From Symsagittifera roscoffensis (lineage: Eukaryota; Xenacoelomorpha; Acoela; Convolutidae): a DNA stretch of 64,000 nt. The notes beneath the pieces are model-generated. The model was not told where the DNA came from and did not search any database. It saw nothing but the letters and a program-made list of their open reading frames with translations. The stretch is taken from the NCBI RefSeq assembly GCF_963678635.1, contig NC_087064.1:24842189-24906188 (forward strand), given 5' to 3'. Each line of letters starts with the position of its first letter. Position 1 is the stretch's first letter. Shown in pieces: positions 22,857 to 34,164 of this stretch. The position numbers were made by a program, and so were the translations under genes.

Positions 22857-23132
22857 TCATAAGTTAACATTAAACATTTGACCATTTACCTGGGCATTCA
22901 TATGCGAGCCGCTCTTCTTGTTTGATTTTGCATTGTGAGTTAGCTTAATTCTATTCTGAGAGAGTTTAACCAGCATTGCCACCTCAAAGCGCTTCTTTCC
23001 GATTTTTGTATTCCGCTGGTCTTTTTTTCTTAAAAAGTTCTGACGTTGTAACCAGCCGCTTTTGAACAAACTTTTGTGAACCAAATTTTTGTATTCCGTT
23101 TGTTTATTTCTTGACAAATTCTGACATTGCAA
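22857..23132 (-). other. Open frame in the duplicated unit, not recognised
   Basis: A 91-codon open frame that recurs intact in unit 2 (25886-26236). The end nearest 22890 (KKRFEVAMLVKLSQNRIKL, then a CAG/GTAAAT donor-like site at about 22890) looks exon-like. Its start, however, lies in two diverged ~80-base repeats (23004-23165) that both read QNF/L..NKQ, so that part is repeat DNA. Conservation between the units only reflects how recent the duplication is. Function unknown; coding status doubtful. Confidence 0.2.
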
Positions 23133-23224
23133 CCAGCAGCTTTTGAAAAAAATTTTGTGACATCAGAAAGAAATTGCAGTCAAAATTTTGAAAACAAAAA
23201 AACAACAATGCTGGTACTAGAGCA

Positions 23225-23693
23225 AAGTCCTGATTGTTTCGACTGCCTTTTAAGGTCTACGGAGCAGTAATAACAAGTAAAAATTAAAATGATTAAAATA
23301 AAACTAAAAACAAAATAAAAATTTGAGATTTTTTGTGAAAATCATCCCCCACACGCCATATAAACTACAAAATGATAGATTTTGCTCCAAGTAACAAATC
23401 AATTATTGCAAATAAGCTTCTTTCAACCAATTTGCAACAATTTCTAAGGCGGATTAACTCTCCGCTTCTGCGTTAATAGCGCGAAATATATCGCGCGTTA
23501 ATTGACCCAAACTGGCCAAAATGGCAATCTTTAAACCCCCATAACTTTACAAAAAATGATCACAGGTAAAATATCTTTCCAAAATTAAGCTCAAGACAAC
23601 AATATTTTTTGAATGATATGGCTAGTTAAAAAGTCGAAATTTGTCTGCATAAAAAAACCATCCTAAGCACAAGTATTCCGTTACATTCGGAAC
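23225..23693 (-). mobile_element. Helentron-like element, copy H3 (3' hairpin lost)
   Basis: It is a minus-strand copy that keeps the 5' end as TTCGGAAC (23686-23693, reading the plus strand) and the conserved inner dyad at about 23470-23500. The 3' hairpin is missing: after GTTTCGAC (23236-23243) the plus strand has only tgatt and cctgatt-like remains. It is a diverged, older member carried along by the duplication. Confidence 0.6.
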
Positions 23694-23949
23694 AACAAAA
23701 CAAAAATAGCTTTGACCTTCGACTATCTATCTTAAAGTTATAGGGGATTGCAATTAAGTCTGACTTGACCAATATTTCAAGGTGCTATAACAACTAACGC
23801 GAGTCTGGTATAACTAACGCTAAGTCTGGTAAGAAACAAGTTTCCGATTGATGTTCAAGTTATACTGTTCTCAAAGCAGCTAGTCATTCCAAATAAGATA
23901 ACAACACAAAAGAACCCTACTTCCTTTGACAGTAAAAGTATGAAACAAA

Positions 23950-24466
23950 ACTGCTCGTATCAGGGCGAAGCCCTGAATGTTCCGACTACCTTTTATGGTT
24001 TTATGGAGCAGTAATGACATTAAAAAATTAAATGTAGTAAACAAAACGAAATTTTTTTTTCTAGAATTTGAATTTTTGAATGAAAATCATCCCCCACTCG
24101 CCATATAAAGCACAAAAGGATCGATTTCGCTCCTTGTAACAAATCAACTATGGCAAATAAGCTTCTTTCAGCCAATTTGGAGCAATTTTAAGACGGATTA
24201 ACTCTCCACTTACGCGTTAATAGCGCGAAATATATCGCGCGTTAATTGCCCCATGATGGCCAAAATGGCAATCTTTAAACCCCCATTAGTTTACAAAAAA
24301 TGATCACAGGTAAAATATCTTTTCAATATTGAGCTCAGGACAAGAATACCCTTTGATATAAAAAAATTTCGTCAAAAAAGGCTAGTTAAAAAGTCGAAAC
24401 ATGTCTGAAGAAAAAAAACCCAACCCGAGCACAAATATTCCGTTACTTTCGTATCGAAAGTCGGAA
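23950..24466 (-). mobile_element. Helentron-like element, copy H4
   Basis: On the plus strand it begins ctgctcgtat, then the hairpin CAGGGCGAAGCCCTG (23961-23975) and GTTCCGAC. It ends with cgaaagtcggaa near 24466, the reverse complement of the family start. It lies about 18 bases from the unit 1/unit 2 junction. Confidence 0.7.
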
Positions 24467-26252
24467 AAAAATATCAAAACTCGAAGTATGATAAAACAGC
24501 TTGAACATAAAACAGCCGTTCGCATTTTGTGAAAATCGAAAAATTAAAACATAGAGTGGGTTGCTGTTCAACAGTTTCTCATCAATTTCAGTCTATTTTT
24601 CACTGAGCCATTCAAAATTCATTGAAACAATTTTCTAGACTCAGAAATGCGACTGAAGCATTTTTAGTTCATCTGGCCCTTGAAATCCAATTCATTTTTT
24701 GTGGGAAAAATTAAGTTTATAGGATTTAATTCTTTTTAAAAAAATTTCATTCAATTTAAAAATTAGGTCATCAATGGACCCGGAGAACAACTCATCTTCC
24801 CTAAATTCAAGTTCTTGTAAATGAAATAGTTGAAGTCTAGTTGCTTTTTTTTTCAAGTGAAACCTATTGAAAAACTTGAAAGACCAATTTTTAAGTCTGA
24901 AGTTGATTGTTTTTGATCAGTGCCCTTCAGTTTTCACACATCGAGTACAACATCAATTACACACATCAAGTATAGCTTTCTTTTTGTTTTTTTTTCAAAG
25001 ATTTTCAACCAAGTTGATTCCAAAAAAAGATATCGTCAGCTATTTTAACAAAATGTTTGCAAAATTATACTGAAAAACACAATTTGTAAGGACAAAATTA
25101 GGGTCACATTCAAAGACAAAAATTTAAATTATTTTATGTGGTTGGTTTTTTAGATCAGACAAAATTTGTTACCTGACATCCCTTCTTGTAATATTAAATG
25201 ATGCCAAGGTCAAAATACCGATTGCTTTATACCATAGAATTTCAAAAAGAATTTATCAAATTTAAAATTAAAGTGCAGTTAGAAAAATTGAAGATTTGCC
25301 CGTGTTACAAATAATTTTTTGTACTTACAAAATTTTATTAAATCATCTTTCTGATCTACTTCTCAGCAAACCTAGTCATTATCTAGGAAGCAAAGGCGAG
25401 CCAATACTATGGGGAATAATTGCTTGCAAAAGCGACTGATGTATTTAACTAGTTCTCAGTCCATGACGCTGAAGTCAAACGTTTTGTCTGATGATTTTTG
25501 ACTGATTAATTTCAACGACTTGAAAATCTGTCAGCGTCTGTCCCGCAGACGTCTTAACTAGATACACACAATGATCATTGTGTTAGATAAGTTAGCACCA
25601 TTTTAAAAAACTTTTCTGAGCTACTGAGTTTGAGGATGTTACTTCACTTTTTTCTATCGTACAATTAGTTCGAAGTATTACCCTTATAATTTTTTGTTCC
25701 GACATTCAAAGATTGATTCGAGTTGCTAGGCAATTGTGCTTGCACTAGTTTAAATGCGGTTGCAAGATGCTCAATTAAGAATTAATATTTTCATTATGCG
25801 AACTATTTATGCGTGGCGAAGTATCCCGCACTCATGATCGTTCCGAGTGGAATCAATGAGAGTGCTTTGATCAAGCTCGTTTGAATCATAAGTTAACATT
25901 AAACATTTGACCATTTACCTGGGCATTCATATGCGAGCCGCTCTTCTTGTTTGATTTTGCATTGTGAGTTAGCTTAATTCTATTCTGAGAGAGTTTAACC
26001 AGCATTGCCACCTCAAAGCGCTTCTTTCCGATTTTTGTATTCCGCTGGTCTTTTTTTCTTAAAAAATTCTGACGTTGTAACCAGCCGCTTTTGAACAAAC
26101 TTTTGTGAACCAAATTTTTGTATTCCGTTTGTTTATTTCTTGACAAATTCTGACATTGCAACCAGCAGCTTTTGAAAAAGTTTTGTGACATCAGAAAGAT
26201 ATTGCAGTCAAAATTTTGAAAACAAAAAAACAACAATGCTGGTACTAGAGCA

Positions 26253-26721
26253 AAGTCCTGATTGTTTCGACTGCCTTTTAAGGTCTACGGAGCAGTAATA
26301 ACAAGTAAAAATTAAAATGATTAAAATAAAACTGAAAACAAAATAAAAATTTGAGATTTTTTGTGAAAATCATCCCCCACACGCCATATAAACTACAAAA
26401 TGATAGATTTTGCTCCAAGTAACAAATCAATTATTGCAAATAAGCTTCTTTCAACCAATTTGCAACAATTTCTAAGGCGGATTAACTCTCCGCTTCTGCG
26501 TTAATAGCGCGAAATATATCGCGCGTTAATTGACCCAAACTGGCCAAAATGGCAATCTTTAAACCCCCATAACTTTACAAAAAATGATCACAGGTAAAAT
26601 ATCTTTCCAAAATTAAGCTCAAGACAACAATATTTTTTGAATGATATGGCTAGTTAAAAAGTCGAAATTTGTCTGCATAAAAAAAACATCCTAAGCACAA
26701 GTATTCCGTTACATTCGGAAC
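26253..26721 (-). mobile_element. Helentron-like element, copy H5
   Basis: The unit-2 twin of H3: same loss of the 3' hairpin (GTTTCGAC at 26264-26271) and the same TTCGGAAC end at 26714-26721. Confidence 0.6.
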
Positions 26722-26976
26722 AACAAAACAAAAATAGCTTTGACCTTCGACTATCTATCTTAAAGTTATAGGGGATTGCAATTAAGTCTGACTTGACCAA
26801 TATTTCAAGGTGCTATAACAACTAACGCGAGTCTGGTATAACTAACGCTAAGTCTGGTAAGAAACAAGTTTCCGATTGATGTTCAAGTTATACTGTTCTC
26901 AAAGCAGCTAGTCATTCCAAATAAGATAACAACACAAAAGAACCCTACTTCCTTTGACAGTAAAAGTATGAAACAA

Positions 26977-27459
26977 GACTGCTCGTATCAGGGCGAAGCC
27001 CTGAATGTTCCGACTACCTTTTATGGTTTTATGGAGCAGTAATGACATTAAAAATTAAATGTAGTAAACAAAACGAAATTTTTTTTTCTAGAATTTGAAT
27101 TTTTGAATGAAAATCATCCCCCACTCGCCATATAAAGCACAAAAGGATCGATTTCGCTCCTTGTAACAAATCAACTATGGCAAATAAGCTTCTTTCAGCC
27201 AATTTGGAGCAATTTTAAGACGGATTAGCTCTCCACTTACGCGTTAATAGCGCGAAATATATCGCGCGTTAATTGCCCGATGATGGCCAAAATGATCACA
27301 GGTAAAATATCTTTTCAATATTGAGCTCAGGACAAGAATACCCTTTGATATAAAAAAATTTCGTCAAAAAAGGCTAGTTAAAAAGTCGAAACTTGTCTGA
27401 AGAAAAAAAACCCAACCCGAGCACAAATATTCCGTTACTTTCGTATCGAAAGTCGGAAC
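26977..27459 (-). mobile_element. Helentron-like element, copy H6
   Basis: The unit-2 twin of H4, with hairpin CAGGGCGAAGCCCTG at 26989-27003 and the intact complementary end GTCGGAAC at 27452-27459. It carries the internal ~36-base deletion near 27290 that H4 lacks. Confidence 0.7.
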
Positions 27460-27476
27460 AAAATATCAAAACTCGA

Positions 27477-27683
27477 AGTATGATAAAACAGCTTGAACAT
27501 AAAACAGCCGTTCGCATTTTGTGAAAATCGAAAAATTAAAACATAGAGTGGGTTGCTGTTCAACAGTTTCTCATCAATTTCAGTCTATTTTTCACTGAGC
27601 CATTCAAAATTCATTGAAACAATTTTCTAGACTCAGAAATGCGACTGAAGCATTTTTAGTTCATCTGGCCCTTGAAATCCAAT
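27477..27683. repeat. Segmental tandem duplication, partial third copy
   Basis: The first ~207 bases of the unit recur here and stop after cttgaaatccaatt, where units 1 and 2 continue with cattttttgtggg but this copy runs into unrelated sequence. The array is therefore two full copies plus a stub. Confidence 0.9.
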
Positions 27684-27750
27684 TGGCTTTTATTGATGTA
27701 GGTAGATTCGCAGGGAAAACTTCATCCTGCATCATAGTTCTTTCCCACAC
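27684..27750 (-). other. Exon-like segment cut by the end of the tandem duplication
   Basis: On the minus strand a good 3' splice site (cactctttttgcag) is followed by an open stretch reading VWERTMMQDEVFPANLPTS. It is cut at 27684, exactly where the third duplication copy ends. An AATAAA lies within it on the same strand. It could be a real exon truncated by the rearrangement, a terminal exon, or chance. No partner exons were found. Confidence 0.25.
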
Positions 27751-29520
27751 CTGCAAAAAGAGTGTGACAACAATCATGGAATAAATAGATCCATGAGAAA
27801 TTGTTTCGTGATAAAATTGAGTTCTGACTGTTCTGAGCGCCTGATTGGTTTTGAGCGTGCATTAGGACGTATAAACGCTTGAAAAAATACAGTAATGAGA
27901 TTTTAATACTTGAAAGTTTTACAAATTTTAGGTTGGATAGTGCTTTTATTTTTCTAAATCGATTTAAATAATTTGTGCATTTAAGTTGAAATCAATGCTA
28001 AGTAGAGAAACCGACGAATTTTTAAGCCATAGCCAGTTCCATATCTCGATGTTTTCTTTTCTCTTTTATGTGACATCTGCCGAATTGTGTAACAGGTGGT
28101 TAACCACCGGTCATACTTTTTTCGGATCTCTTAAACTACTCTCCCCCCGCCAAGGACGCTGTCATTTCCTCTATTCTTTTCTTTCATTTGTTGTCCACTC
28201 GAACTTAAAAAGACTATATGTGACTATCTATCTCTTTTCTAGATTATTTCCGAATTCCGATTGGTGGCAAAAATATAAAAACAAACAATTAAGAGAGCTA
28301 TTGTGTAAATATGTGACCATCTGTTAGGTGTTGTCATGACCTAGTAATACTTTTAACAGCCGGCTATCAAAAATCCTGAACATCTGCAAAAAGATCGTAA
28401 AAAGTCTTTGCTTTCGCTGAACTTTTCAACAGAAACTTTAGTTGAATACTTTCTAATGAAAAAAGCTGTAAGCTAAATATCTGTAGGGAAGAGAGCACAG
28501 GGTCGCATTTTTTGGGTGATTTACTGGTCTATAGAAAAGCGAGCGGAGCATCTGGAATTCAATTGCATAATAATCGGGGGAGGGGTTAATTGAAACGGAA
28601 CTCAACTGAGAAGAAAATGCATTTTATAATGAACGAGTGAGATTCTTTTGCGTATGCAGTAGCGGCTGTCGCTGGATAGCGCTAGGACCGCACACATTGC
28701 GTCTCTCTGTCTTGTCTGCGTGCTGATTGCTGTGGGGAAGCACCTGCGTTCAAATCAGTGGCTTTTAAAGACAGGTGTTGTTATGTTGGAAAACAACCTG
28801 CAGGCAATCAAAATTGCACAAATCTGAGCACGTGTTACTCTCTTCTGTTCCCCTCCACAGCTCTCTTGTAACTCACAAAATTGAGATCAGCCGCAACTGC
28901 TGTGATCAGATTTATGCTACTTTTACTTTTGTCACCGCACCGGCTGAAAACATTTTACACTCTTGCAAAGTAGAAAAGTATTGCTGAACACGCATTTACT
29001 TTGCTCACAGTTGTTAAAAGCTGTTCAACTAATACTTTTATCCTTTTTTTTCTGTTTTTTTTGTTTGCTCCGAACTATGGATACTTACTTTTTATTGCAC
29101 TACTGGACCCACAAAAATGCACTTGATACCTGTTAAGCTTGTATAAGATTGAAACAATCTTTTGTAATGTGTGCCAATTAGTTTTAGGTCTATTATGTCC
29201 AGCATAAAAATGTCTCGTAAGTTCTATTTTATTTCACCTTTTTTCTTGTTTCTTCAAATTCCTGATAATTATTATCAACTAAAAGATTTGATTTTGTTTC
29301 CCGATTATAATGGATTATTATTACTTTTAAAAATTAAACCCGTTTTTGATGGGCTTATAACCAATTTCTCTTTCTTATAGAATAACCCATTTAAATCAAT
29401 TTTAATCCTTTTTATAAAAAATAGGTTTCAGTTACGTTTATCGAAGCTCCAAAAAACTGTTCTGATAAAAAATCGCACGGTAAGTGCTAATTTTGCGTTT
29501 TTCTCCTAAAATGATTGGAA
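27751..29520. other. No supported gene
   Basis: AT-rich DNA with one 113-codon open frame on the + strand (27986-28327) rich in Phe, Leu and Ser, with no motif, and a few shorter ones. I see no splice-consistent exon chain and no repeat relatives. Confidence 0.4.
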
Positions 29521-29522
29521 AA

Positions 29523-29820
29523 CCGGGGTTGACCTCCACACAAGGAAAATATTATCTCACAATTTCACTGCCGGAGCTAAATGGAAAAACTCTAGTCATA
29601 CAATTTCATACCATGAAAAATGTGTGATTAAAATTTTTTCAAAAATAGCGTTTTCTTTTACATCAACTAACAATTCACAAAGTAAAACTGAGAAATTCAC
29701 GAAGTTAAAAAACCCAGAAAATTTGATTACACATTTTTTAATGTTTTCTAAACAAAAAACGAACAAAATTTTTCCACAAAAAGTATGATTTTTTGTCTAT
29801 AATGTAGTCCAGGCACTGAC
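29523..29820 (+). repeat. MITE-like repeat, family B, copy 1
   Basis: It starts ccggggttgacctccaca, contains catacaatttcatacc, and ends gtagtccaggcac. The same start, middle (catacaatttcatatatgg) and end (gtagcccaggc) recur at 46911-47124. Reversed, start and end recur at 49690-50060. No coding capacity. The true termini are not defined by a target-site duplication I can see. Confidence 0.55.
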
Positions 29821-30613
29821 TTGAGCACAAAAAAAAAACAAAAATCAGAATTTTGTTTTGTAAAGCCATAATTGGTTTTGTTTTATATAAAATAATTTTA
29901 AAATAACTTCCAAATAAACAGAAAATAATATCACATTTTAGTTTTTTCCGCTACCCATCCACCCCCCCCCCCCCCATCTGATTATCCTAACTGTGCTCCA
30001 GAGGTTCATATCGCTTTTATATCGATAGTTAAAGTATTTTTGCTACACTTAGTAGCTACATATGTATAGTAAGCTTATCACTTTTCCCTATTTTCTTACA
30101 CAGCTGCAGCTGCGCCTGATTTATTCCAGTAAAAGTGCTTTTACCCTTTACTCCATGTAAATTAAATATTATTTCTTCATGCACTGTATATTTTATTCAC
30201 ACATGCACATACGACATGTGTGTTTTTCCCCCGTTTTCAACCCGCTGTATTAAGTTGAGTAGAAAAGAATGCGCTCAGCAGCATCGTCTCTCAAGTGCAG
30301 CCACAAGAAGGGTTTAGAGGATTATACCCAGCAATCTAACCTCTACATTTCATTAACTTTTAGCTGGTTGCAATCTGCCTAAAATTGTTGCTCTTTTTCG
30401 CTCTCAGTCGAACTTTCATATTACTTGATATTACTCGAATATCATATATCATAAAATTCTGTTGGCGAAAAAAGTTTAAGCAGAAAAGTGAGTTGTAATA
30501 TTAAATTGTTTTTTCAAATGTTTCTCTGTTTTACACAAGCCAGGGCTGCTTAAAGAATAATAATAGAAAAAATTTTGATACATTTTTTATTGTTTTTTCT
30601 TCCAATATATATA

Positions 30614-30796
30614 CAGGGGCGGATCTAGGACTTTCTCGAGGGGCGCATTTTTGTCGATCTTTTTTCCGGTGGACAAAATAGATTTTCCGAGCTCTCTCAA
30701 ATCACTAAAAAGACTCTGTTTTGGTCAAATTTTCTGCCCCGTTTTTAAGCAATTTTTGGAAATTTGTACAAGGGAGCCCCCCTAAATCCGCTACTG
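30614..30796 (+). repeat. MITE-like repeat, family C, copy 4 (short form)
   Basis: This copy shows the family ends most clearly: CAGGGGCGGATCTAG at the left and CTAAATCCGCTACTG at the right, which are imperfect inverted repeats. At 183 bp it is much shorter than the others, so it is an internally deleted member. Such ends suggest a non-autonomous DNA transposon, superfamily undetermined. Confidence 0.65.
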
Positions 30797-30889
30797 ATAT
30801 TTATATTTTTGGCTGACTGACCCTAAAAGTTTTCTATTACGAGATATCTTGGAATAAAACACACGTGTTCAGTGTGTTTCCGTGCTTTA

Positions 30890-31980
30890 TTTGAAAAAAT
30901 AAAGCAATATTTGAAACAATAGTGAAATATTTGAAATACTAGTTCATAATTTTTCCTAGTTCAATCAACTAAAACAAATTAGAAAGATAAAGTCGCGTGT
31001 TAGTTTTCAAAATTATGTGTCTTGTTAATTTTTTTACATGTGTTTTATGCCAGACAAGCAACAGCTTATATTGCATCTCGATTTTTGTTCACATCTCGAC
31101 ACTACGAGTATCGACTTGTTCACAAAATTTCTCGATGCAATATATAGCTGTTGCTTATCTACACTTGTCGATAAAGTTAAACGCAAAATCATTCTTTACT
31201 CACTAAAAACTCTAAATTTAAAGATTATTTTGGACAAAAATTACTTTGAGTTTAAACGAAAACCTTAGAGCGACCGACAGCAAATGGTTTGAACTACCCT
31301 CTCTGGAAGTCTAATTTTTTTTTTTACTCATAAGCATTTAGCAGTTTTTTCCGGGACTGGAAATGCTAGTTTTCATAATCCGCAGTAGATTTTTCAAAAT
31401 GAGTGAAATTTTAAGATATAGCTGAGTTTAGTAAAGTTGTCACACTGATTATTTCAATTTTTCGCTGAAAATCTTCCATATCGCATGAATAACTTTTTTA
31501 CTGCGCTTATTCGCAGACGGTAGAAACTGGCACTTTCAGACCCGGAAAAAATCTTCAAATAAAAAATTGAGACTTTCAGAGAGAGTAGTTCAAATCATTT
31601 GATGTTGGTCGATGAAAAGTTTTGTTGAAATTATTAGCAAACATTGTCCACTTGTGTACCACTTGAAACACTAGAGTACCATTTGAAAAAAGTGACATCT
31701 TTGAAAACTTAGTGCATTATTTGAAACACTTGTACAATATTTGAAAGACTAATGCGCTATTTTAAGCGTGAAATTTATGGGTGTGTTTTGTGTCAAATGA
31801 GTGGGTTTTGTTTGACTATTTTTTTTACAAGTGTTTCATACCAGATAAGCCACAGCTCATATTGCATCTTTAAATTCATGCCTCGTGCCTCGGTTTTTCC
31901 AGCAATAAATTGAATTGAAATTTCTCGATGCAAGTTATAGTTTTTGCATATCTACTAAAATATCTGTTGATGCATGTTGA
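30890..31980. repeat. Foldback element (31215-31660) flanked by a direct repeat
   Basis: The words gaccgacagcaaatgg and aactaccctctctggaag (31274-31315) are mirrored by cagagagagtagttcaaat and gatgttggtcgatg (31575-31615), giving a foldback related to the one at 4905-5510. On both sides lies a second repeat: runs of atttgaaacA-type steps, then tgtttYataccagaYaagc and cttatattgcatc (31045-31075 and 31835-31868). This looks like one mosaic element, or one nested in a duplicated flank. Confidence 0.55.
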
Positions 31981-31999
31981 ATGATCCTTGATTGATGAC

Positions 32000-33640
32000 T
32001 GAAGCATTGAACGAGGCATGTTTAATGTCCAATGTAGCTGTTTTAAGTAAAAATTGTTTAAAAATCAAGAATTTCATGTGTTGAATTTATGTTTAACAAA
32101 GTTCACGTGATCAAACCAAAAAAAAAAATGGATGTTGAAAATAAAAGCCAGCAAAAAACTTGCCTTTATGAGATGCCCTTCTGACATTTTTTCGCTTGTT
32201 TGCAAAATTCGGCGTCGATGGTTTTTTATTAGCTTAGTTTGGCCGATTATTTTCAGCGGATTCCTTATTTTAAGTACATACTCACTAGTTTGAATTATTT
32301 TGTGACTGATTTTTTTTCTAAGAGTCACATTTTCCTAAGAGTCGAGATGTAAGTAGTTCAGACTCTCATATAGGTCCAATGATTTTTTTTTCAGCAAAAG
32401 TCTTTAAGTTTGTTCCTAATCAAATATATTTTTTCGAGGCTTGATTAATGATTTCATTACTAGAAGTTCATTTCTTTTGTTAAAACTATAGCAAACTCTA
32501 CTATCGAGCAGCAAAAGTGTAAAGCTAAAAAAACGTTACTTGATTGAACTTTTAAAAAATTTACCTAATGGTCCAATTTTCTGAAATTAGTTTAATTTAA
32601 TCAAAAAAATGTCGTCGTAATTTTTTCCAGAAATTCAAAGAGCCTCAAGGCCATTTAATTTTTCTTTGGAATTCGTAGTTGAGGTTTTCAAAAAGTATCA
32701 AGTACGTTTTTTTGCTGATTAATTGTGTTCATTGGCTCTTTTCCAACTGTCTGTTGGCTATGTTTTTACAAAACAATTTTTTAGAAAAGCTGTTAATCAA
32801 AACTTGCTTTTGATTCCGTCAAAGGAACTATGAAACTATAGAGGTGATTTTTACTCGGTAAAGTTTATTTTGATTGCGGTTTTTCAATCGCTTAGTTGGT
32901 TCCTTAACTTTTTTGAAAACGCAATTATGTATATTGAAAAATGCATTCCGTTGATTTTTTGAAAAAAAATTTCGGGTCTTAGCTCACCTAATTTGATTTT
33001 CGGTACTGATGATGATTAAGATGGAAAATGGAAATTATGCGAAAGTCTTTTTTATTACATTCAGGCACCATATGGAGGATAGAAAATACTTAAGAATTAG
33101 AAGTAAGTAAGAGCATACAGCTGAGCCTTGTTTCGTATTTAACATGGCACACCTGATACTGACTCAAGCGAATGAGAATTTGATGCTATCCAACTAACAA
33201 TCGGAGAGAGCCATGTGTTCCTATGGTCCCATTTTAACCAACTATTAATATAATTTAAACAAGTCCCCTCAATTAGTCACCTGCGCTTCATTTTTTCCGA
33301 GTTTGTTCTGGCTTCCAGATCAAGATAGTTAATTACTCTTCCCGAAAAAAAGTTGGTGAAAACTTGTAATTTATCAGAAAAAAAATCATTGGAGAAAAAA
33401 TAGCAAAAACTATCGGTAAGTTGACTTGATCAAATTATCAAAAAAAGCCATACTATAGTCGCAATATCTTTTAGAATAAAACTAGTTTTCCAATGGTTTC
33501 AAAAACTCGTTAATTTTTTTTTCTGCATATTTCTTTTTTTTTTCTATTCCTTCGATGGAAACGGTCGAATAAAACAGACGTGCTCTTTAGAGAAAGCTCT
33601 AAGCCTAAGAAAAAACAGACGCGTCAACTAACATATTTTT
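32000..33640. other. No gene seen
   Basis: AT-rich sequence with only short open frames on both strands. An 84-codon minus frame at 32074-32328 has no recognisable motif. Confidence 0.4.
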
Positions 33641-33643
33641 TTT

Positions 33644-34157
33644 GTTCCGACTTTTATAACGAAAATAACGGAATATTTGTGCTCGGGGTGGGTTTTTTTC
33701 TTCAGACAAATTTCGACTTATTAACTAGCCATTTTTGACGGAATTTTTTTACATCATTCGAAAGGTATTGTTGTCCTGAGCTCAAATTTGAAAAGATATT
33801 TCACCTGTGATCATTTTTCGTAAAGTTATCGGGGTTTAAAAATTGTAATTTTGGCCAATTTGGGACAACTAACGCGCGATATATTTCACGCTATTAAAGC
33901 GTAAGCGGAGATTTAATCCGTCATAGAAATCGTTCCAAAATGGTTGAAGGAAACTTATTTGCCACAATTGGCTTGTTGGTAGGAGCGAAATTTATCACTT
34001 TGTTATTTATATGGCGTGTGGGGGGATGATTTTCACAAAAAATCTCAATTTTTTTAAAATTTCGTTTTATTTTTATTACATTTAATTTTTTTCATGCTAT
34101 TACTGCTCCATAGACCTTAAAAGGCAGTCGGAACTTTCAGGCTTTGCACTGATCGAG
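33644..34157 (+). mobile_element. Helentron-like element, copy H7
   Basis: It begins GTTCCGACTTTTATAACG (33644) and ends with GTCGGAAC (34127-34134), a decayed hairpin (caggctttgcactg) and gatcgagcagtc. The inner dyad (taacgcgcgatatatttcacg) and the block tatggcgtgtggggggatg are well kept. It is 7 kb away from the other copies, so the family is dispersed and not only clustered. Confidence 0.7.
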
Positions 34158-34164
34158 CAGTCCT

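Larger units (their letters stand above)
21454..24484. repeat. Segmental tandem duplication, unit 1 (about 3.03 kb)
   Basis: The word agtatgataaaacagcttg recurs at 21454, 24485 and 27477, and the sequence between these points is nearly identical. Unit 1 contains two minus-strand Helentron-like copies (H3, H4) and about 1.7 kb of other sequence. Single-base differences from unit 2 are few (for example 22174, 23037, 23329). The largest is a loss of about 36 bases in unit 2, between two AAAATG words within H6. Confidence 0.92.
24485..27476. repeat. Segmental tandem duplication, unit 2 (about 2.99 kb)
   Basis: This is nearly identical to unit 1 over its whole length, including the Helentron-like copies (H5, H6), the open frame and the palindrome acacaatgatcattgtgt. 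It is shorter mainly because about 36 bases are missing near 27290, where ccaaaatg joins directly to atcacaggt. Microhomology AAAATG marks both edges of the loss in unit 1. Confidence 0.92.

Noticed and set aside
27986-28327. 113-codon open frame on the + strand
   Set aside because: Rich in Phe, Leu and Ser, no motif, no splice partners, and the frame opens well before its first ATG at 27995.
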